Assembly: GCA_964424585.1 (NCBI GenBank)
Contig: CAYRJD010000053.1
Coordinates: forward strand, 1 to 8,504
Source of the DNA: CAYRJD01 sp964424585
GTDB lineage: Bacteria; Actinomycetota; Acidimicrobiia; Acidimicrobiales; Poriferisodalaceae
DNA length: 8,504 nucleotides
Reading direction: 5' to 3'
The notes below the pieces were generated by a model that was given only the letters and a program-made list of their open reading frames with translations, did no database searches and had not been told where the DNA came from. Shown here one piece after another: positions 5,672-8,504 of this stretch; positions within the stretch are counted from its first letter, which is position 1, and every line of letters begins with the position of its first letter. A program made the position numbers and the translations under genes.

Positions 5672-6049
5672 ATGTCAACGCCGCAACTGAAACTGGGTGC
5701 CGTGCACCACGTGTCGATCAACGTCGCCGACGTCGAAGCGACCAAGCCGTTCTACACCGAAGCGCTGGGGCTCACCGAAATTCCCAGACCCGACTTCGGC
5801 TTCGCCGGAGCGTGGCTGCGGTCGCCCGGCGGCGCCGAGGTGCACCTGCTCGAGGTCGCCGACTGGGTGGCGCCTAAGGGTCAGCACTGGAGCTTTCACG
5901 TCGACGACATCGACGCCACGGTCGGCGCGCTGCGCGACGCAGGCGTGAAGGTGAAAGACCCGGTGACAATCGGCGACACCGGCGGGCGGCAGGCGTTCTT
6001 GTTCGACCCCGCTGGCAACATGATCGAACTCACGCAGCCAGCTGGCTAG
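5672..6049 (+). CDS. VOC superfamily (glyoxalase/dioxygenase fold) protein
   Basis: A 125-residue single-chain member of the vicinal oxygen chelate fold with two beta-alpha-beta-beta-beta modules. The first runs from His-His-Val-Ser-Ile-Asn-Val-Ala-Asp at 12-20 to Val-His-Leu-Leu-Glu at 57-61; the second from Trp-Ser-Phe-His-Val-Asp-Asp at 73-79 to Asp-Pro-Ala-Gly-Asn-Met-Ile-Glu-Leu at 112-120. Candidate metal ligands are His13, His58, His76 and Glu119, a complete set for an active metalloenzyme. The reaction cannot be named: the fold covers isomerases, lyases, dioxygenases and drug-binding proteins. The ATG at 5672 is chosen because homologous sequence starts there; the frame is open back to 5507 but crosses accD. 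No ribosome site is visible. It is divergent from accD (40 bases apart) and convergent with the exonuclease gene (14-base gap with a hairpin). Confidence 0.85.
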   Translation: MSTPQLKLGAVHHVSINVADVEATKPFYTEALGLTEIPRPDFGFAGAWLRSPGGAEVHLLEVADWVAPKGQHWSFHVDDIDATVGALRDAGVKVKDPVTIGDTGGRQAFLFDPAGNMIELTQPAG

Positions 6050-6073
6050 CTCAACCCGCTAGCTCAGCTGGCT
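6036..6073. terminator. Hairpin between convergent genes, possible two-way terminator
   Basis: AGCCAGCTGGCTAGC (6036-6050) pairs with GCTAGC (6058-6063) and CAGCTGGCT (6065-6073), leaving only T6064 bulged and a seven-base loop. The 15-pair stem covers the stop codons of both convergent genes. There is no T-run on either strand, so it is not a textbook intrinsic terminator, though such stems often end transcripts in GC-rich bacteria. Confidence 0.55.
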
Positions 6074-6942
6074 CGCGCGTCGGCCAGCGCGTCGGCGCGT
6101 TTGGCCAGATCGGCCGCGCCGATGTCGTCGCACAGCGCTGCGAAGCCAGGCGCCGGGCCGACCCACCGCAGCTCGTCGACGGTCTCGCTCACCGGCGCGT
6201 CGGTGCGCACGGTGGCTAGCCGCTTGAACAGCATCGCTTTGTCGCGCTCGTCGGCCAGCGTGGTCGCCAGCTTCGCGGCGCCGCGCACCGCGACATCCCA
6301 GCTAACCACGTCGTCAGGAATTTGCTCGATCTGTCCGTAGCGGGTCAGCACCGCGGCCGCGCTCTTCGCGCCCCAGCCGGCCAGCCCCTCAAAGCCGTCC
6401 GCGCTGTCGCCCACCAGCGCCAGGTAGTCGGGAATAGAAGCGGGCGGCACGCCGAACTTGGCAACCACCGCGTCGACGTCGAAGTAGACGTCGTTGCGGC
6501 GATCCCATTGCGTCACCTTGCCACCGACGCACTGGGCCAAGTCTTTGTCGGGCGTGCAGATCAGCACCGACGTCACCGCCGGATCGGCGGCCGCCATCGC
6601 CGCGCCCGCCGCCAACCCGTCGTCGGCCTCAAACTCTTTCATCGGCCACGTCGTGACGCCCATCGACGCCAGCGCGTCTTCCAGCGGACCGAACTGCTGC
6701 GCGATCGCCGGGTCGATGTCGCGGCCATCTTTGTAGCGGTCCCACAGCTCGTTGCGGAAGCTCTCCACCACGTGGTCGGTGGCGACCGCCACGTGCGTGG
6801 CGCCGTCTTCCAGCAAGTTGAGCGTGCCGCGCAGCACGCCCCGCAGCGCGCCCACCTCACGGCCGCTCGCCGTCAGTCGGCTGGGCACGGCGAAGAAGTT
6901 GCGAAACAGCTCATAGGTGCCGTCGACTAGGTGAACTCGCAT
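6064..6942 (-). CDS. Stand-alone 5'-3' exonuclease (PolA N-domain/FEN family)
   Basis: A 292-residue protein matching the 5'-3' exonuclease domain of DNA polymerase I without the polymerase. It should remove RNA primers or flaps during replication and repair. The expected metal-binding acids are seen in order: Asp7 (Leu-Val-Asp-Gly-Thr), Asp56 (Ala-Thr-Asp-His), Glu105 with Asp107 and Asp108 (Glu-Ala-Asp-Asp), Asp132 and Asp134 (Pro-Asp-Lys-Asp), and Asp179 and Asp182 (Gly-Asp-Ser-Ala-Asp). The helical arch has Phe-Arg-Asn-Glu-Leu-x4-Tyr-Lys-Asp-Gly-Arg at 62-74, and a helix-three-turn-helix runs Gly-Leu-Ala-Gly-Trp-Gly-Ala-Lys at 186-193. The ATG at 6942 is chosen because the family starts this way and GAAAGGG lies 11 bases upstream (6954-6960); an in-frame ATG at 6975, inside a 13-base tandem repeat, would add 11 residues. 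The frame stays open antisense to the next gene up to 8091, which is not coding. Confidence 0.9.
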   Translation of the reverse strand: MRVHLVDGTYELFRNFFAVPSRLTASGREVGALRGVLRGTLNLLEDGATHVAVATDHVVESFRNELWDRYKDGRDIDPAIAQQFGPLEDALASMGVTTWPMKEFEADDGLAAGAAMAAADPAVTSVLICTPDKDLAQCVGGKVTQWDRRNDVYFDVDAVVAKFGVPPASIPDYLALVGDSADGFEGLAGWGAKSAAAVLTRYGQIEQIPDDVVSWDVAVRGAAKLATTLADERDKAMLFKRLATVRTDAPVSETVDELRWVGPAPGFAALCDDIGAADLAKRADALADARAS

Positions 6943-6959
6943 CGCAGCTTCGGCCCTTT

Positions 6960-6985
6960 CATCGAACTGGCTCATCGAACTGGCT
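6960..6985. repeat. Perfect 13-base tandem duplication before the exonuclease gene
   Basis: CATCGAACTGGCT occurs twice with no gap, at 6960-6972 and 6973-6985. On the minus strand each copy ends in ATG; the 6975 copy is in frame with the exonuclease and the 6962 copy is not. Confidence 0.9.
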
Positions 6986-7023
6986 CTAGAGTTCCTCCAC
7001 AGTTCAGCACACCCGCAGCACTC

Positions 7024-7030
7024 AAGGAGG
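7024..7030 (+). promoter_or_regulatory. Ribosome binding site of the acyl-CoA synthetase gene
   Basis: AAGGAGG lies five bases before the GTG at 7036 and is the strongest ribosome site in the window. It fixes the GTG start. Confidence 0.88.
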
Positions 7031-7035
7031 CAAGT

Positions 7036-8504
7036 GTGAAGGTTGACTTCAGCGTTTCCGACTTTCTCTATCGCGCCGAGCACGTCTACGGCGACCGGCT
7101 GGCGTTGGTCGACGAACCCGACGCGCCGGGCGGCGGCCTGGGCGAACTCACGTGGAACGAGTTCGCCGCGCTCACCCGTGCCCAAGCCGCCAAGCTCGAC
7201 GAGCTGGGCATCGAACCGGGCGAACGTGTGGCGATGGTGTCGCAGAACGCCGGACGCTTGATGACGTCGTTCTACGGCGTGTCGGGCTACGGGCGCATCT
7301 TCGTGCCGATCAACTTTCGGCTCAGCCGCAACGAACTCGCCTACATCGTCGACCACTGCGGCGCGCGAATGTTGCTGGTCGACCAGTCGTTGGCCGAGAC
7401 GTGCAAAGACTTCGACGTCGAGCACTACGTGGTGATGGGCACCGACTCCGACGACCAGATGTACGCGCGCGGCGTCGAGCCGACGCCGTGGATGCCCGAT
7501 GAAGACGTGACCGCCACGATCAACTACACGTCTGGCACGACCGCGAAGCCGAAGGGCGTGCAGCAGACGCATCGCTCGCTGTGGGTCAACGCCACGACGT
7601 TCGGCTGGCACACCGCGCTGACCGACCGAGACGTCTACTTGCACACGCTGCCGATGTTCCACTGCAACGGCTGGGGCATGCCGTATGCGGTGACCGGCAT
7701 GGGCGGCACGCACATCGTGCAACGCGAGGTGCGGGGCCCCGAGATTTTGCGTCGCATCGAAGATCACGGCGTGTCGCTGATGTGCGGCGCGCCGGCGGTG
7801 GTCGCGGCGGTGCTCGACGCCGCAGCTGAGTGGCACGGACCGATACCAGGCGCAGGCCGGGTGCGCATGGTCGTGGCCGGTGCGCCGCCGCCGACGCGCA
7901 CCATCGCCCGCATGGAAGCCGAGCTGGGCTGGGAGTTCATTCAGATCTACGGGCTCACCGAAACCGCGCCGCTGCTGACGATGAACCGCTGCCGAGCCGA
8001 GTGGGATTCGCTCGACGTCGAAGAGCGGGCGAAGAAGCTGTCTCGCGCGGGTGCGCCGGCGGTTGGCGTGAAGATCGACATCGACACTCACGGCGAAATC
8101 TTGGCCCGCTCAAACGTCGTAATGGACGGCTACTGGAACCAGCCCGACGCGACCGCCGAGGTGATTGTGGATGGCTGGTTTCACACCGGCGACGGTGGCC
8201 AGCTCGACGACGAGCACCACGTCACGATTTCAGACCGCAAGAAAGACGTCATCATCTCTGGCGGCGAAAACGTTTCGTCTATCGAAGTCGAAGACGTGCT
8301 GTTTGGCCACCCCGCGGTGAACGAGGTCGCCGTCATCGGCGTGCCGTCAGAGAAATGGGGCGAGACGGTGAAGGCGCTGGTCGTCGCCGATGCCGGTGCC
8401 ACTCTCGATGAAGCCGCGTTGATCGCGTACTGCAAGGAGCGGCTGGCTGGCTACAAGTGCCCCACCTCGGTTGAGTTTCGCGACGAACTCGCCCGCACCG
8501 CGAC
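7036..8504 (+). CDS. Acyl-CoA synthetase (AMP-forming, ANL superfamily), cut at the right edge
   Basis: The first 489 residues of an AMP-forming acyl-CoA ligase, which activates a carboxylic acid through an acyl-adenylate and then forms the CoA thioester. The start is GTG at 7036 after AAGGAGG. Core motifs are present in order: the phosphate-binding Tyr-Thr-Ser-Gly-Thr-Thr-Ala-Lys-Pro-Lys-Gly-Val at 164-175 (Ala at a position often Gly), Pro-Met-Phe-His-Cys-Asn-Gly-Trp near 210, Tyr-Gly-Leu-Thr-Glu at 305-309, Gly-Trp-Phe-His-Thr-Gly-Asp at 380-386, and the hinge Asp400-Arg-Lys-Lys-Asp followed by Ser-Gly-Gly-Glu-Asn. The window ends within Glu-Leu-Ala-Arg-Thr-Ala, just before the expected Thr-Gly-Lys with the adenylation lysine. 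The pattern is that of medium- or long-chain fatty-acid ligases, but the substrate cannot be read from sequence. It is divergent from the exonuclease gene and presumably supplies acyl-CoA to the same metabolism as the carboxylase genes. Confidence 0.92.
   Translation, partial: MKVDFSVSDFLYRAEHVYGDRLALVDEPDAPGGGLGELTWNEFAALTRAQAAKLDELGIEPGERVAMVSQNAGRLMTSFYGVSGYGRIFVPINFRLSRNELAYIVDHCGARMLLVDQSLAETCKDFDVEHYVVMGTDSDDQMYARGVEPTPWMPDEDVTATINYTSGTTAKPKGVQQTHRSLWVNATTFGWHTALTDRDVYLHTLPMFHCNGWGMPYAVTGMGGTHIVQREVRGPEILRRIEDHGVSLMCGAPAVVAAVLDAAAEWHGPIPGAGRVRMVVAGAPPPTRTIARMEAELGWEFIQIYGLTETAPLLTMNRCRAEWDSLDVEERAKKLSRAGAPAVGVKIDIDTHGEILARSNVVMDGYWNQPDATAEVIVDGWFHTGDGGQLDDEHHVTISDRKKDVIISGGENVSSIEVEDVLFGHPAVNEVAVIGVPSEKWGETVKALVVADAGATLDEAALIAYCKERLAGYKCPTSVEFRDELARTA

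Noticed and set aside
5673..5678. Perfect TTGACA on the minus strand, as a -35 for accD
   Set aside because: It falls in the VOC start codons. The nearest -10-like TATGGC is only 12 bases away and nothing -10-like lies at 16-18 bases, so it is probably chance.
5672..6049. Methylmalonyl-CoA epimerase as the identity of the VOC protein
   Set aside because: The position beside a carboxylase makes it tempting, but the Asp-Pro-Ala-Gly-Asn-Met-Ile-Glu ending is that of general VOC proteins and the typical epimerase C-terminal pattern is not seen.
6976..8091. Upstream extension of the exonuclease frame, antisense to the acyl-CoA synthetase
   Set aside because: The extension is Arg/His-rich, matches no family, and runs opposite a clear synthetase gene. 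The family-like protein begins at 6942.
1..8504. Insertion sequence or integration site flanking the AbiE module
   Set aside because: The composition suggests transfer, but I found no transposase, integrase, tRNA or matching terminal repeats at the module's ends.

Overview
The window is GC-rich chromosomal DNA from a high-GC actinobacterium. The best clue is a small acyl-CoA carboxylase epsilon-type subunit overlapping the carboxyltransferase gene, an actinobacterial arrangement; a free-standing 5'-3' exonuclease fits too. An acidimicrobial (Ilumatobacter-like) origin is a guess, not a demonstration.

Layout from left to right. (1) 1-323, minus: the 5' end of a secreted protein gene of unknown function, with a good ribosome binding site and two strong hairpins just inside the coding region. 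(2) 324-569: intergenic, with a weak promoter candidate and two inverted repeats. (3) 570-2655, minus: a two-gene AbiE-type (type IV) toxin-antitoxin module, antitoxin first, toxin overlapping it by 14 bases. Its toxin and the C-terminal two thirds of its antitoxin have clearly lower G+C than the neighbours, which suggests transfer. (4) 2656-2727: a compact control region with an extended -10 element and three copies of an AGTTAGGRACT-like motif, the expected place for AbiEi autorepression. (5) 2721-5631, minus: a tightly overlapped lipid or CoA-metabolism operon in the order carboxyltransferase (accD), epsilon subunit (accE), CaiB/BaiF CoA-transferase. (6) 5672-6049, plus: a small VOC-fold metalloprotein, divergent from accD. 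(7) 6036-6073: a long hairpin between two convergent genes. (8) 6064-6942, minus: a stand-alone 5'-3' exonuclease. (9) 7036-8504, plus: an acyl-CoA synthetase cut off by the window edge just before its last catalytic motif.

How the genes work together: the synthetase would activate acids to acyl-CoA, the carboxylase subunits would carboxylate a short acyl-CoA (with a biotin carboxylase subunit encoded elsewhere), and the CaiB-type enzyme would move CoA between acids. This joint role is inferred from family and position. The AbiE module is unrelated cargo, probably for phage defence or self-maintenance. The most interesting parts are the AbiE module, its control region, and the composition boundary inside the antitoxin gene. 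No tRNA, rRNA, CRISPR array, insertion sequence or transposase was seen.
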